From Ursus arctos (lineage: Eukaryota > Chordata > Mammalia > Carnivora > Ursidae): a DNA stretch of 64,000 nucleotides. This document shows positions 48,632-60,384 of this stretch, piece after piece. The stretch spans positions 31,836,767 to 31,900,766 of the forward strand of contig NW_026623089.1 in NCBI RefSeq assembly GCF_023065955.2, written 5' to 3'. The notes under the pieces are model-generated. The model saw only the letters and a program-made list of their open reading frames with translations, ran no database searches and was not told the DNA's origin. Positions within the stretch are counted from its first letter, which is position 1. Each line of letters starts with the position of its first letter. The position numbers and the translations under genes are program-made.

Positions 48632-48764
48632 GACACCCATGTACCCAGCACTCAGTTTAAGAAACATCAATTGTCTTTTATAATGAGCATATTTGAAGGC
48701 CTTAAGGAAGGACTAAGTGGCAAAGGCACAGTTAGCAATGTATTTATTGCCAAGATTTTTCAGA

Positions 48765-49757
48765 AGAAATGACTTTCAGGACACAAGTGGAAAAATTAAT
48801 ATAGGAAGAGAAAAAATATTTGTAAATCATATATCTGATAAGAGTCTAGTATCCAGAATATATAAAGAACTCTTACAACTTAACAAGACAACCCAATTTT
48901 AAAGTGGGCAAAGGACTTGAACAGACATTTCTCCAAAGAATATATGCTAATAGCTATTAATAAGCATATGAAGTAACACTCAATATCATTAGTCAATAGG
49001 GAAATGTAAATCAAAACCAAACGACATGGCACTCAAACTGACTAGAATGGCTATATTCAAAAAAGTGGAAAGTAAGTAAGTGTTGTAGAGGATGTGGAAA
49101 AAGTACAACCCTCAAACATTGCTAGTAGAAATGTAAATGGTATGGCTGCTATGGAAAATGTTTGGTGGTTCCTCAATGAAGTTAAACATTGAATTACCAT
49201 ATGACCCAGCAATTCTACTCCTAGATATGTACCCAAAAGAACTGAAAAGAGGTGTTCACACAAAAACTTACACATGAATATTCATAGCAGCACAATTAGA
49301 AACCAAAAGATAGACACAACCCAAATGTCCATCAACAGAGGAATGAATAAACAGAATGTAACATTTACACGATGGACTATTATTCAGCCATAAAAAGAAA
49401 TGAAGTACTGATATATGATATGAAGTAGATGAATCTCAAAAACATTACGCTAAGTGGAAGAAATAAGACACAAAAGGTCCACATTGTATAATTTCATTTG
49501 TATGAACTATCCACAATAGGTAAATCCACTGAGAAAGAAAACAGATTGGTGATTGCCAATGACTGGGGGGAGGAAGAGAAATAGGGACAGACTACCTGAT
49601 GGATATAGGGTGATGAAAATGTTTTGCAACTAGATACAGGTCGTAGTTGCATGATATGGTGAATGCACTAAATAGTACCAAATTGTACATTTTTTTAATT
49701 GTACATGTTTAAATAGCTGTATTTTATGTAAATTTTACCTCAATAAAAGAAAATTAA
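48765..49757 (+). mobile_element. L1 3' part
   Basis: Same organisation as the copy at 29.9 kb: GGGCAAAGGACTTGAACAGA, TTGAATTACCATATGACCCA, ATGGACTATTATTCAGCC, final TTTTACCTCAATAAAAGAAA. Degenerate ORF2 end. Confidence 0.88.
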
Positions 49758-49887
49758 TTTAGAAGATACCTAGACATAAGTATAGTTATATGATGGTAAA
49801 GATGAGAATAGCTGAAAGAGTCTAATCACAACCTTGTTTCATTTCAACATTTTTTCTTTCCCAACTTCCTAATTTTTCAAACCTTTC

Positions 49888-50064
49888 CTTTTTTTTCTTG
49901 AAGATTTTACTTATTTGAGAGAGAGAGCACGAGTGAGAGAGCAGAAGCAGAATGAACAGCAGAGAGAGAGACGGAAAAGCAGGCTCCCTGCTGAGCAGGG
50001 AGCCCTGGGATCATGATCTGAGCTGAAGGCAGTTGCTTAACCAACAAATCCACCCAGTCGCCCC
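49888..50064 (-). repeat. can-SINE with 13-base TSD
   Basis: Inverted, with a diverged head (AATCCACCCAGTCGCCCC). TTTCAAACCTTTC at 49875-49887 and 50065-50077. Confidence 0.9.
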
Positions 50065-50512
50065 TTTCAAACCTTTCTAACTAACTTGTTGACTTACTCC
50101 TTTATAGGTATTGCTCAATTTCTCCCTCTATGAAATCATACTACAGGATTTTAAACTCCAGTTTCTCTAAATGATTTATTTAGTTCATCTCCTTCCTCTC
50201 CCCTGGTCAATAGCAACAAAGGTTTTATGAATCATAATAGCCCATACAATGCTACTGTTTTCTCAGTAAAGACTTCAAAACTCAAACACATTTATATTTT
50301 GTAACTTTGTCTACAATAATATGTATTCCATAATAAATTATTTTAGTCATTCTTAGCAGTTAGTGGTTATATTTTCCACTTTCAACAGTAAAAGTTTCTG
50401 TCATATCTGATAAGTAATACCATATGCCATCGTACAAATTTTTTAAAAATCTACTTTCAAAATGTTGCATATCCTTTTCTTGGTCCTTAAAAGTTTGACA
50501 CTAAAAACTTTT

Positions 50513-50625
50513 TTTCTCAGTTTTACATATTTAAGTAATCTCTACACCCCACCTGGGGCTTGATCTCATTACTCGAAGATCAAGAGTCATGTGCTCTTCC
50601 AACTGAGCCTGCCAGGTCCCGCAAC
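50513..50625 (-). repeat. Short SINEC-type element with 11-base TSD
   Basis: AAGTAATCTCTACACCCCAC and AGATCAAGAGTCATGTGCTC. TAAAAACTTTT at 50502-50512 and 50628-50638. Confidence 0.88.
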
Positions 50626-50734
50626 ATTAAAAACTTTTGATACCATATTATATTACTACAACTGTAGGCATAAATAAAATATCCTGGTACATTCCTATAA
50701 GTCACGTGAAACTATTATCATGAGAAAGGATATT

Positions 50735-51634
50735 CTTTTTTTTATTTTTTACATTTAAATTCAATTAACTAACACATAGTGTATTATTAGTTTCAGAGGT
50801 AGAGTTCAGTGATTCGTCAGTCTTTTTTTTTTTTTTTAAGTTTTATTTATTTATTTGAGAGAGAGAGAGAGAGCACAAGTAGGGGGAGCAGCAGAGGGGA
50901 AGGGAGAAACAGACTGCCCACTGAGCAGGGAGTCAGATACAGAACTCGATCCCAGGATCCTGAGATCATGACCTGGGCAGATGCTTAACTGACTGAGCCA
51001 CCCAGGCGCCCCTGATTCATCAGTCTTATGTAACATCCAGTGCTCATTACATCACATGCCCTCCTTAATGTCCATCACCCAGTTACCCCATCCCCCCACC
51101 CCTTGCCTTCCAGCAACCCTCACTTTGGTTCCTATGATTAAGAGTCTCTTATGGTTTGTCTCCCTCTCTGATTTTGTCTTGTTTTATTTTTCCCTCCCTT
51201 CCCCTATGATCCTGTTTTGTTTCTTAATTTCTACATGAGTGAAATCTTATGATAATCGTCTTTCTCTGATTGACGTATTTTACTTAGCATAATACCTTCT
51301 ATTTCCATCCACGTCTTTGCAAATGGCAATATTTCTTTTTTTGATGGCTGAGTAATATTCCATTGTGTATATTTACCACATCTTTATCCATTCACCTGTG
51401 GATGGACATCTGGGCTCTTTCCATAGTTTGGCTATTGTGGACATTGCTGCTGTAAGCATTGGGGCGCAGGTGCCCCTTCAGGTTACTACATTTGTATCTT
51501 TGGGGTAAATATTTAGTAGTGCAATTGCTGGGTCGTAGGCTACCTCTATTTTCAACTTTTCGAGGAAACTCCATACTGTTTTCTGGAGTGGCTGTACCAG
51601 CTTGCTTTCCCACCAACAGTGTAAGAGGTTCCTC
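50735..51634 (-). mobile_element. 5'-truncated carnivore L1 with TSD, SINE nested inside
   Basis: Minus-strand copy of a young carnivore L1: the T-rich tail and 3' UTR at 50735-50824, then (after a SINE) 51028-51634 with the ORF2 C-terminal region (AGTAATATTCCATTGTGTAT, CTGTGGATGGACATCTGGGC). Perfect 14-base TSD TGAGAAAGGATATT at 50721-50734 and 51635-51648. About 700 bases of L1 remain, so it was dead on arrival. Confidence 0.93.
50825..51012 (-). repeat. can-SINE inside the L1 at 50.7 kb
   Basis: Ends GAGCCACCCAGGCGCCCC. TGATTCGTCAGTCTT (50810-50824) and TGATTCATCAGTCTT (51013-51027), one mismatch. Confidence 0.93.
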
Positions 51635-52025
51635 TGAGAAAGGATATTATTAATCTCTGTTATAAAATATTAACTAACAGTTAAAATATGGAAAACTATG
51701 AGTATACTTTGGATTCTTACATTTTCTAAGAAAATTTGACTTTCACAGAAATTCTCAAAATACATACAGTTTTTCATATTCTACCTGTATGATCCTCCCC
51801 TCATTATTGAACAGTAAATATGGCCCCATTATCCCATAATATTATTTTGCTACAATTGTACTCAAGGAGAGTAAAAAGGCCTCAAACAAAAGGCCTCAAA
51901 ACTCTTCATATCTTTCTTTAATCCTCAACTTTTTTCTTATGTACTGGATTTCCAAAAAGCTTTCAAACATGATTTAACTTCTATCATGTTAAATCACCAC
52001 TATCACCACCCACATACTCTTAGAG

Positions 52026-52201
52026 CAACGTTTCTCAAACTCACCTGCACATTAGTAACATTTAGGAAGTTTTAAAAACGCTTATGTCTGGGCACCACCC
52101 CAAACCAATTAAGTCAATATCCCTGGAAGAGGAACCTTACACTGGTATTAAAAGCTATTCAAGTAATCCTAATTTAAAAACCAACGTTGAGAAATACTGG
52201 C
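52026..52201 (+). mobile_element. hAT-Charlie MITE (MER5-like) with terminal inverted repeats
   Basis: Left end AACGTTTCTCAAACTCACC and right end AACGTTGAGAAATACTGG are related inverted termini; the middle has GGGCACCACCCCAAACCAAT. Typical of MER5-class elements. Confidence 0.7.
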
Positions 52202-52798
52202 TTATAGCTACAACCTTATCTCTTTGCTTCCCTCAGCAAGCAAGCTCCTTTAAAAAGCTGTTTACACATTGCGCACACGTAGATGTGATACTGTGAAAAG
52301 GACACAGTGTGGCTGAGGATGGATAAGCTCAACCTAATCACACAAAAATCATCAAACTCAAAATGAAGAAAATTCTATTTGAAAAATGAAATGGGGGATT
52401 CTTATTCTTCCAAAAAAAATCCAGTATCATGAAAGACATCGAAAAGCTGTGGACATAGTTGAGATGAAAGAAGATTAAAACAAAATGACAATTATATGTA
52501 ATACCTGCCCCTAAACTTGATTTTGTAGTCAGTAGAGAAAAAGAAAACAGTCTACAAAGGACACTACTGCATCAACGAACATAATTGTCATATGTACAGT
52601 GGGTTAAATAAAGGTGTCAATGTAAATATTGACAGTTATAATCATAATTGATATTTATAATTTATAATTGCTGTATCAGTTCTATAAGTAAATATTTTTA
52701 TTCTTAGGAAATATACTGTGGAGTATTTAGGATAAGGGCCACGATATATGTAATTTACCCTCAAACGATTCAGAAAAAAACTTATTCATGTATACACA

Positions 52799-52799
<1 letters not shown>
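52202..52799. other. Intergenic DNA without recognisable features
   Basis: Nothing supportable. Confidence 0.4.

Positions 52800-52834
<35 letters not shown>
52800..52834. repeat. (CA)n microsatellite
   Basis: About 16 CA units. Confidence 0.95.
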
Positions 52835-52837
<3 letters not shown>

Positions 52838-52934
52838 CTCATGACAAAGTGAAATGGGATAAAATGTTAGCAGTAAAGAAATCTGGGAAAGACATGAGTA
52901 TTCTTCATGCTATGCTTATGTTTGCACCTTTTTT

Positions 52935-53126
52935 CTTTTTAAGATTTTATTTATTTATTTGACAGAGAGACAGGCAGCGAGAGAGGGAACACAAGCAGGG
53001 GGAGTGAGAAAGGGAGAAGCAGGCTTCCCGCTGAGCCGGAAGCCCTATGCGGCTGGATCCCAGTACACTGGGATCATGACCTGAGCTGAAGGCAGACGCT
53101 TAACGACTAAGCCACCCAGGCGCCCC
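52935..53126 (-). repeat. can-SINE, first of a tandem pair
   Basis: Complete inverted copy of young type, ends GCCACCCAGGCGCCCC. TGCACCTTTTT occurs at both of its ends (52923 and 53127). Confidence 0.92.
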
Positions 53127-53140
53127 TGCACCTTTTTCTT

Positions 53141-53179
53141 TTTTTTTTTTTAAGATTTTACTTATTTGACAGAGTAAGC

Positions 53180-53210
<31 letters not shown>

Positions 53211-53358
53211 GGAGAGGGAGAGGGGCAAAGGGAGAAGATGGAAGCTGTGAAGCAGGCTCCCCACCAAGCAGGGAGCCCGATGTGGGGGCTCAATCCAGGA
53301 CCCTGAGATCATGAACTGACCTGAAGGCAGATGCTTAACTGAGCCACCCAGGTGCCCC
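53141..53358 (-). repeat. can-SINE, second of a tandem pair
   Basis: Inverted copy with a long GA expansion (53,180-53,225). The outer flanks TATGTTTGCACC (52917) and TATGTTTGCAAC (53359) enclose both SINEs. Confidence 0.92.
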
Positions 53359-54245
53359 TATGTTTGCAACTTTTTCTAAGTTTAAGGTCATTTCCAAAAA
53401 AAAAAATGTTTTCAAGATACCTCCATTTCCTCACCTCCCATTTACTCTGTTCTAGCTTCTGTACACTATTCTTTAGTCTCATTAATGACTTTCTCATTCT
53501 TGATCCAATAGAAAGTTTTCAGTCACAATCTTGCTTGATCTTTCAACAGCATTCATACTGATCACTCCTTCCATGTTGAAACACTCCTTTCTCTAGCTTT
53601 TAACTTTTTAAAAGAAACACTCTTTTTCCTTAGTTTCCATTACTCTATTGTTGCCATAGTCTCTAGGTTTTCCTCTTACCTCTTTGGCCACCTCTTCTCA
53701 GTTTCTTCCTAGGAAGGCAGGATTTCTTCCCTCTTTAATGAAATTTCCTAACAGAATAGTCTGAAGCCTCTTCTCTTCTCATTCAACCCTCTGTACTCCA
53801 GGCAATCTCATTAATTCTCATGATTTAGATGATCATATATAAACTGATGACTAGAATTTAAAGTACCGCTCCTACATTACAATCCAAATATATGACATTT
53901 CCATGCAGGTATTTCTAGGCATCATAAACATGATATGACTAAAATAAGTCTCTCCTGGTTTTCTTCCATTGTTTTCTATCTCAATATGTACCACCACCAT
54001 CCACTCAGTCGCTCCAGATCTGACATGCCAACTGTCTACCCAACACTTCTGCTTGCTGGTCTCAAAGCCACCTAAAACCTAATATGTAAAAGTCTAAATT
54101 CATAATTGCCTCCTTTAAATCTATTCTTATTACAATTTTCTACATCTTACTCAACAACAGTGTTGTATATCTAGTTGCATAAACCTATAACCCAAGAGTC
54201 ATCCTTGATATTTCTCCCTTCCTTATCCCCTTAGCCAAGTACAGT

Positions 54246-54915
54246 CGGTTCAATTGCACCCTCCCAAGAGATATGTCCAGGTCTAACCCCTAGTACCTGT
54301 GAATGTGACCATTTAGGAAAGGATCTTTGCAGATATAATTAAGGTAAGGCTCTTAACATGAGATCATCCTGGATTAGACTTCTCCCTCTCCTCATAAAGC
54401 TAATAAATAGGTGTGATGGGTGTCCTTTAAAAAGACAGGGAAAGAAAAGGCACGTAGAGACATGGGTAAGAAGGCCATGTGAAGATGGAGGCAGATATTG
54501 GAGTGACATGTCTACCAGCCAAGGAACACTAAGAATTACTTACAGCTAGGGGTGCCTGGACAGTTCAGTTGGTTCAGTGATTTTGATTTTAGCTCAGGAT
54601 CATGGGATCAAGCCCTGCATCAGGCTCCATGCTCTGCCCCTCCCCACGGTGCGCATGTGTGTTCTCTCTCTCTCTCAGAAATAAATAAATAAATCTTAAA
54701 AAAAAGAAAAAGAAGAATTCCTAACAGCTACCATAAGTTAGGAGAGAAGTATGAAGTGAATTCTCCCTCAGAGACTTCAGAAGAAATCAACCCTGCCAAC
54801 ACCTTGATTTCATATTTCTGATCTGCAGAACTGTGACAGAATTAATTTCTGTTGTTTTAAGCCACCTAAGTTTCGGTAACTTGTTATCACAGCCCTAGAA
54901 AGCTAATACACAAAG
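54246..54915 (+). mobile_element. MLT1 (MaLR) LTR, split by a SINE
   Basis: CCCTAGTACCTGTGAATGTG, GGCCATGTGAAGATGGAGGC, CTACCAGCCAAGGAACACTA (before the SINE) and CAACCCTGCCAACACCTTGA, TTCTGTTGTTTTAAGCCACC, GCCCTAGAAAGCTAATACA (after it) match an MLT1C-like LTR. Solo, non-coding fossil. Confidence 0.85.
54548..54712 (+). repeat. can-SINE inside the MLT1 LTR
   Basis: GGGTGCCTGGACAGTTCAGT head. AAGAATTACTTACAGCT (54531-54547) and AAGAATTCCTAACAGCT (54713-54729), two mismatches. Confidence 0.9.
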
Positions 54916-55697
54916 AAGTTACTAAAGTCTGTCTTTCTTACCTCCTACATGTCTTGTATTTTTTATTATAAAATATTTTTATTGTTCTTTTAAAAAATAT
55001 AATATGGCGTTATCAACTATAGTCATCATGGTTTACATTAGAACTTCTGAAATTGGATAGCTGAAAGATCCTTACATACTTTCAGCTATAATATGAATAA
55101 AGTCTGAGGATCTAATGTAAATATCTTTTAAATTTATTCACTTCACACTATATCCACCCACCCAGACTAAATTGCCATCATCTTTTCTGGGTGACAGAAT
55201 TAACCTCCAGCTGGTCTCCCCACATTCATTTGGGGAAACATCCAAACAATTCTTGATGGCTGCTGCCAAAGTACTTTTTATGAACACAAATCCAATCATG
55301 TCACTGCCCTGCTTTTTTAGTCATCATCATGTTAACCTTTCAACCTTTTAAAAGAAACATTTGTTCAGTTTCATTGCCCTATTGCCTCCATTTTTTTTCT
55401 CCTACATTTTTGGCTACATTTTTCTGAGTACACTTGGGGAGGGTTCTTCTTCCTTCATCTAAATGTAATGGCTTCCTATTCTCTTAAGACCAAAGACAAA
55501 ATCTTTTCTCATGACCTACGAAGCTCTTCACAGTCAATGTACCTATCTAGGCTTCTCTCCCTCTTTTCTCCCCAAAATCCCTGGACTTTAGTCATATTGA
55601 TCTTCTTTTTATCCCAGCTACTACAAAACTCCTTCTGCAACCTCATATATCTAGGATGTTCTGTATAATGATCTGGGATTTTTGTTATACTAACTTT

Positions 55698-55896
55698 ATT
55701 TTATTTTATTTTATTTTTTATTATTTGACACAGAGAGAGAGACAGCCAGCGAGAGAGGGAACACAAGCAGGGGGAGTGGGAAAGGGAGAAGCAGGCTCCC
55801 AGCGGAGGAGCCTGATGTGGGGCTCCATCCCAGGACCCCGGGATCACGCCCTGAGCCGAAGGCAGACGCTTAATGACTGAGCCACTCAGGCGCCCC
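55698..55896 (-). repeat. Young can-SINE with 15-base TSD, inside L2
   Basis: Tail is (TTTTA)n; ends GAGCCACTCAGGCGCCCC. TGTTATACTAACTTT at 55683-55697 and 55897-55911, perfect. Confidence 0.93.
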
Positions 55897-56115
55897 TGTT
55901 ATACTAACTTTTATCTGTCTCTCCAGCCTCATTTCTCATTTCTCTTCTCCCACTCATCAGGTTTCAAACATATCACCCTTTTCTCTGTTTCTGAAATTAT
56001 GTGCAAAGCCCCTTCTCCCTAAGGGTCTTCATGTATGTTGGTCCCCCTGCCTAGAGGGCTCTTCCCCACCTTGTTGACCTGGGCTAACTTCTACTCTTTC
56101 TTCAGGACTCAGTTT

Positions 56116-56230
56116 GTTTATTATTTTTCAAGTAGTTTCCATGCCCAGCATGGAGCCCAACATGGGGCCTGAACTGATGACCCTGAGATCAAGTGTTGGC
56201 TGCTTAACCAACTGAGCCACTCAGGTGCCC
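56116..56230 (-). repeat. Short SINEC-type element with 14-base TSD, inside L2
   Basis: CAAGTAGTTTCCATGCCCAG and CTGAGCCACTCAGGTGCCC. TCAGGACTCAGTTT at 56102-56115 and 56231-56244, perfect. Confidence 0.92.
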
Positions 56231-56348
56231 TCAGGACTCAGTTTTAATGTTAACCTCCTCAGAGAACTCTTCTCTGACTTCCCCTCTAATTGATTATACT
56301 CCAGTTATATGCTATCAAAGCACCCTTTTTCTTTGTAGCCACTGTCAC

Positions 56349-56490
56349 AGCTCCAATCTTATAGCATTTTGGACTAGCATTTGTATACACACACGCACAC
56401 GCACACTCACACACATAGCTCCAATCTTATAGCATTTTGGACTAGCATTTGTATACACACACGCACACGCACACACACACTCACACACAC
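56349..56490. repeat. 68-base tandem duplication with CA-rich arrays
   Basis: AGCTCCAATCTTATAGCATT plus the following CA/CG-rich run at 56349-56416 is repeated almost exactly from 56417. See findings. Confidence 0.95.
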
Positions 56491-56660
56491 TACACTGCAA
56501 GCTCTATGAGGAGGGAGATTATGTCTGTTTTGTTCACCTTCTTAAAGAGGCAATAATAACTAGCACAGTGCCAAGGACACAGTAGCTCTTCAACAAACAT
56601 TTATTAAAGGAATACACAAATAAATGGATGAATAAAACTGCCATCAAAATACATATCTAG

Positions 56661-56850
56661 GGGTGTCTGGGTGGCTCAACCATTAAGTGTCTGCCTTTGG
56701 CTCAGGTCATGATCCCAGGGTCCTGGGATCGAGCCCCGCATCGGGCTCCCTGCTCCATGGGAAGCCTGCTTCTCCCTCTAACACTCCCCTTGTTTGTGTT
56801 CCCTCTTTCGCTGTCTCTCTCTGTCAAATAAATAAATAAAATCTTAAAAA
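56661..56850 (+). repeat. can-SINE, first of a same-strand tandem pair
   Basis: GGGTGTCTGGGTGGCTCAAC head. Target copy AAAATACATATCTAG at 56646-56660 and again at 56851-56865. Confidence 0.92.
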
Positions 56851-56864
56851 AAAATACATATCTA

Positions 56865-57047
56865 GGGGTACCTGGGTGGCTCAGTCAGTTAAGCGTCTGA
56901 CTTCAGCTCAGGTCATGATCTCAGGGTCCTGGGATTGAGCCCCAAGTCGGTCTCCCAGCTCAGTAGGGATTCTGTTTGTCTTTCTACCCCTCCCCCATCT
57001 CGTGCACACACACTCTCTTTCTCAAATAAATAAATAAAATCTTTAAA
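56865..57047 (+). repeat. can-SINE, second of a same-strand tandem pair
   Basis: GGGGTACCTGGGTGGCTCAG head. Flanked on the right by AAAATACATATTTAG at 57048-57062. Confidence 0.92.
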
Positions 57048-57062
57048 AAAATACATATTTAG

Positions 57063-57898
57063 TACCCAGGAAATTCCCAACTCAATAGATTAAGCATATC
57101 TATGATCCTCAAGGCCATTGTTCAGAAACTGCCTGAAGCTGATTCCTATTTACACTCTTGAATGCATACAATTTCATCTTCCATGGATAAATGTTTAACC
57201 TAAAGATGACTTGTGTTATTTGAATAGGCACTAGTGATACCTAAAATAACCACAAGTTATCCTCACTATATACTGATCTGAAAGTTTTGATAAACTTATG
57301 AGGTTTGATGATAAACTGATTAAACAAAAATGTGGTCAATATGTCCATCAGAAAATCAGTTGACAAGACTCAGAATAAATTTGATAACAAAATCCAAAAG
57401 AAAATTCTGTAAAGTAATGGGAATGAGCAACCTTCTGTCGGACCATGTGACTTGGATTGGTACTGAAATCATCTTCAATGTCCACAAATGGTTTAAATTC
57501 CATGCATGCCTGGTAAAGCCTCAACTGGTAAGAGGGGGTGAGTATGTCTAAGATTGTAGAGTATAGCTAGATAACAAGTATTGAAAGGATGTGTATTACA
57601 GATGAACTCAGCAGGATAAGATATGTGCAGGAAATAAATGATAGTAAAATCACAAAGCAGCTGCTGTTTGGTAAGCTGCAGAGGGACAGCCACAAACCAA
57701 GAGACAGATGAAATGCTTTAGAAATGCACACTGATCGTTTGGAGAAGCAAACTGATGCCACATATTAAGAGGCACTGTAATCCTACTCCTGGGAATCTCT
57801 CATAAGGAAATCATTCAAAAGAATAAAATAAAAGCTACACAAAGATGCTTATAGCAACATATTTAATAGTTAAAAGTTAAAACTTACTGAAATTGTCA
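57063..57898. other. Intergenic DNA without recognisable features
   Basis: Nothing supportable. Confidence 0.4.
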
Positions 57899-58099
57899 GG
57901 GTACCTGGGTGGCTCAGTTGGTTAAGTGTCTGCCTTCAGCCCAGGTCATGGTCTCAGAGTCCTGGGACTGAGCCCCACATTGGGCTCCCTGCTAAGTAGA
58001 GAGCCTACTTTTCCCTGTCCCTCTGCCCCTCCCCCTGCCTGTGCTCTCTCTCGCTCCCTCTCTCTCAAATAAATAAAAAAAATCTTTTTACAAAATTAG
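57899..58099 (+). repeat. can-SINE with 11-base TSD
   Basis: GGGTACCTGGGTGGCTCAGT head. TGAAATTGTCA at 57888-57898 and 58100-58110. Confidence 0.92.
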
Positions 58100-58527
58100 T
58101 GAAATTGTCAATAATACAGGAAGTGTAGGAAAATCCAGTGTATCAGTGAAATAGGCAGATGATTAAATTCATAAAAATGCAGAAATATGGAGAAATTTTA
58201 AAAAGTAATATTAAATAAAAGGTAGAGATATACAATGATGTATCGTAATTACAATGATGTATTAAACTGCATGTCTAGCTTGATAAGGCCACAAAGGATA
58301 GACATGAAAGAAGACTAACGGAGGTTTTTAAAATTTTTATACTCTTTTTATATGAAATTTAAAAAATTGATTCAATGGTGACCTCTACAAGAATGCTCTT
58401 GAAATAATTTCCATATACGTGCCATAGCTATGAGTTGTGACAAAACAAGAGTTTTGTAAACATTTTTTATGCTGCAAGAGGGCATTCAGTTACATTCAGA
58501 AGAACAAGCATCTATGAGCATCTATTG

Positions 58528-58712
58528 AGGGGCACCTGGGAGGCTCGGTTGGGACTCATTTCTGCTCGGGTCATGACCTCGGGGGCATGAGGTAAGTCCT
58601 GCATCGGCAGGGAGTATGCTTGAAGCTCCACTTGAGATTCTGCTTGAGGTTCCCCTCTGCCCCTCCTCTCTCTCTCCCTCATAAAGAAATAAAATATTTT
58701 TTTAAAAAAAGC
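58528..58712 (+). repeat. can-SINE, diverged
   Basis: GGGGCACCTGGGAGGCTCGG head, internal loss, A-rich end. Confidence 0.86.
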
Positions 58713-59838
58713 TACTGACAGACTTGCAAAAAACAGTGACAGGTTCTGCAAATAGCTGCTACTGCTATAATCAAATGAGAATTTTTCCGTAAATTTGGCA
58801 TAAGGAGGACTAAATTTGTCAAGTGTTAGTATTTTTAGAAATGTTTGGGGCCAGACCTGGAGTAGATTAAATATTTCCCTTTATATTTCAGTGATGTCTT
58901 TATTTTTATTACTGAAGTAGAATAGGAAGCCGTTTTATAATAGAAAATAATATAGAAAAGAACTTTTTAGGTATTTTTAAACTATTCTTAACTATTTCAA
59001 ATTACTTTTCTTTGACTCGTATGGAAGCTGAACCTGTCCCTCACCCCACCCCTCTCCCATATTACTTAGCCATTCACATTCCTTTTTCTTGTTTTCTATT
59101 TTTTTGGGGGGGGGGACTAAGTCAAAAATTTCTCTGGTCCAACCTATTTCCAGTCCACTTTAGCGACTAGATAATCCTAAGAAATACTTGTGAATTGAAA
59201 GGGGACCATGGAGAAGTGTATACATTATGAGCTGAATGATACTCATACAGTACTTCAAATGTTTAGGGAAAGACAACAGAAATCTCCTTTAGAAGATACG
59301 ATTATCTTTAGGATATAAGTGTGTGTTGTGACTTCCTGAAGGGAATGTGGTCAACTAGTTCTGTGTCTAGGCTACCTGGGGAGATTGGAACCCTGGTGGC
59401 TTGCTCACAATGGGTATGAGAAGGATAAAAGGGGTAGAAGAGAAAAAAGAATAGAAGAATCCAGGATGCTCTATAAGAAAGCAGTAGGGATGAAGTAACC
59501 ATAGAACAGAAAACCCCTGATCTACAGCTTTTCTGGACACCCAGCCGGCATGACTTAGTCAAATCAAGTGCATGTGTAACCTATGACCAGCAATTCCACT
59601 CCTGGTTACACCCTTCAGATGCATTTTCTCATAGATGCCTAAGAAGACATGTTAGAGGATGCCCATTAAAGTGTGTGAGTGTTATTGTTGTTGTTTGAGG
59701 TGGGAAGGAATTGGAGACAGTTTAGCTGGAGTACCTATATAATAAGTGGTAGCTGAACCATGACGGAGAACAATGCAACAATTTGTAACAACAGATTAGA
59801 TACACAGAGCAACCTGGATGGATAAATTAACATACTGT
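58713..59838. other. Intergenic DNA without recognisable features
   Basis: G-run at 59106-59115; otherwise nothing supportable. Confidence 0.4.
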
Positions 59839-60018
59839 CCGGGTACCTGGGTGGCTCAGTTGGTTAAGCGGTTAAGTGTCGGCCTCCGGCTCGGGTCATG
59901 ATCTCAGAGTCCTGGGATTGAGCCCTGTGCCAGGCTCCCTGCTCAGCAGGGAGCCTGCTCCTCCCTCCTGCTTGTGCTTTCTCTCTCAAATAAATAAATA
60001 CAATCTTTAAAAAAAATA
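59839..60018 (+). repeat. can-SINE with a duplicated head segment
   Basis: CGGGTACCTGGGTGGCTCAG head followed by GGTTAAGCGGTTAAGTGTC, a small internal duplication; tail AAATAAATAAATACAATC. Confidence 0.9.
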
Positions 60019-60296
60019 GTGTCGAGTGGAAAAGTAAAGAATACAATGTCATTACATAAATTAAAAATACCTATACACAAAGCAGAATTGTATTCTTTTT
60101 ACAAGAACACAATAAATTTTTAGAATCTATGTTAAATGTGTTAAAATAGTTGTCTGTGGAAGAGAGAGAAAGGAATTGCTGAAAGGAAATAAAACTGAAT
60201 ATAGTACTAAATAAAAAATGCAACAGAGTCTTTGGATGAATAAATGATGATAATGTTTTAAGAACTGAGGAAGTTGTTAATGACCCTCTGCATTCA

Positions 60297-60360
60297 AGGA
60301 GAAAGAAAGAAAAGGAAGAAGGAAGGAAGAAAGAAAGAGGGAGAAAGCAAGCAAGCAGGA
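60297..60360. repeat. GA-rich simple repeat
   Basis: Irregular GAAA/GGAA units. Confidence 0.85.
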
Positions 60361-60384
60361 AACTCTGACCAGTAATAAGCCTGT

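Larger units (their letters stand above)
53470..56640 (+). mobile_element. Long L2 LINE fossil (RT region to 3' end) with nested insertions
   Basis: Segments 53470-54245, 54916-55682, 55912-56101 and 56245-56640 read in order as the L2 ORF2 reverse-transcriptase end and 3' UTR. Markers are a relic of the YADD region at about 53840, CAAGAGTCATCCTTGATATT at 54194, the ATGGCTTCCTATTCTCTTAA block at 55468, AGAGGGCTCTTCCCCACC at 56053 and the tail GCACAGTGCCAAGGACACAG at 56562. Frames are broken everywhere. Interrupted by an MLT1 LTR and can-SINEs. Confidence 0.72.
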
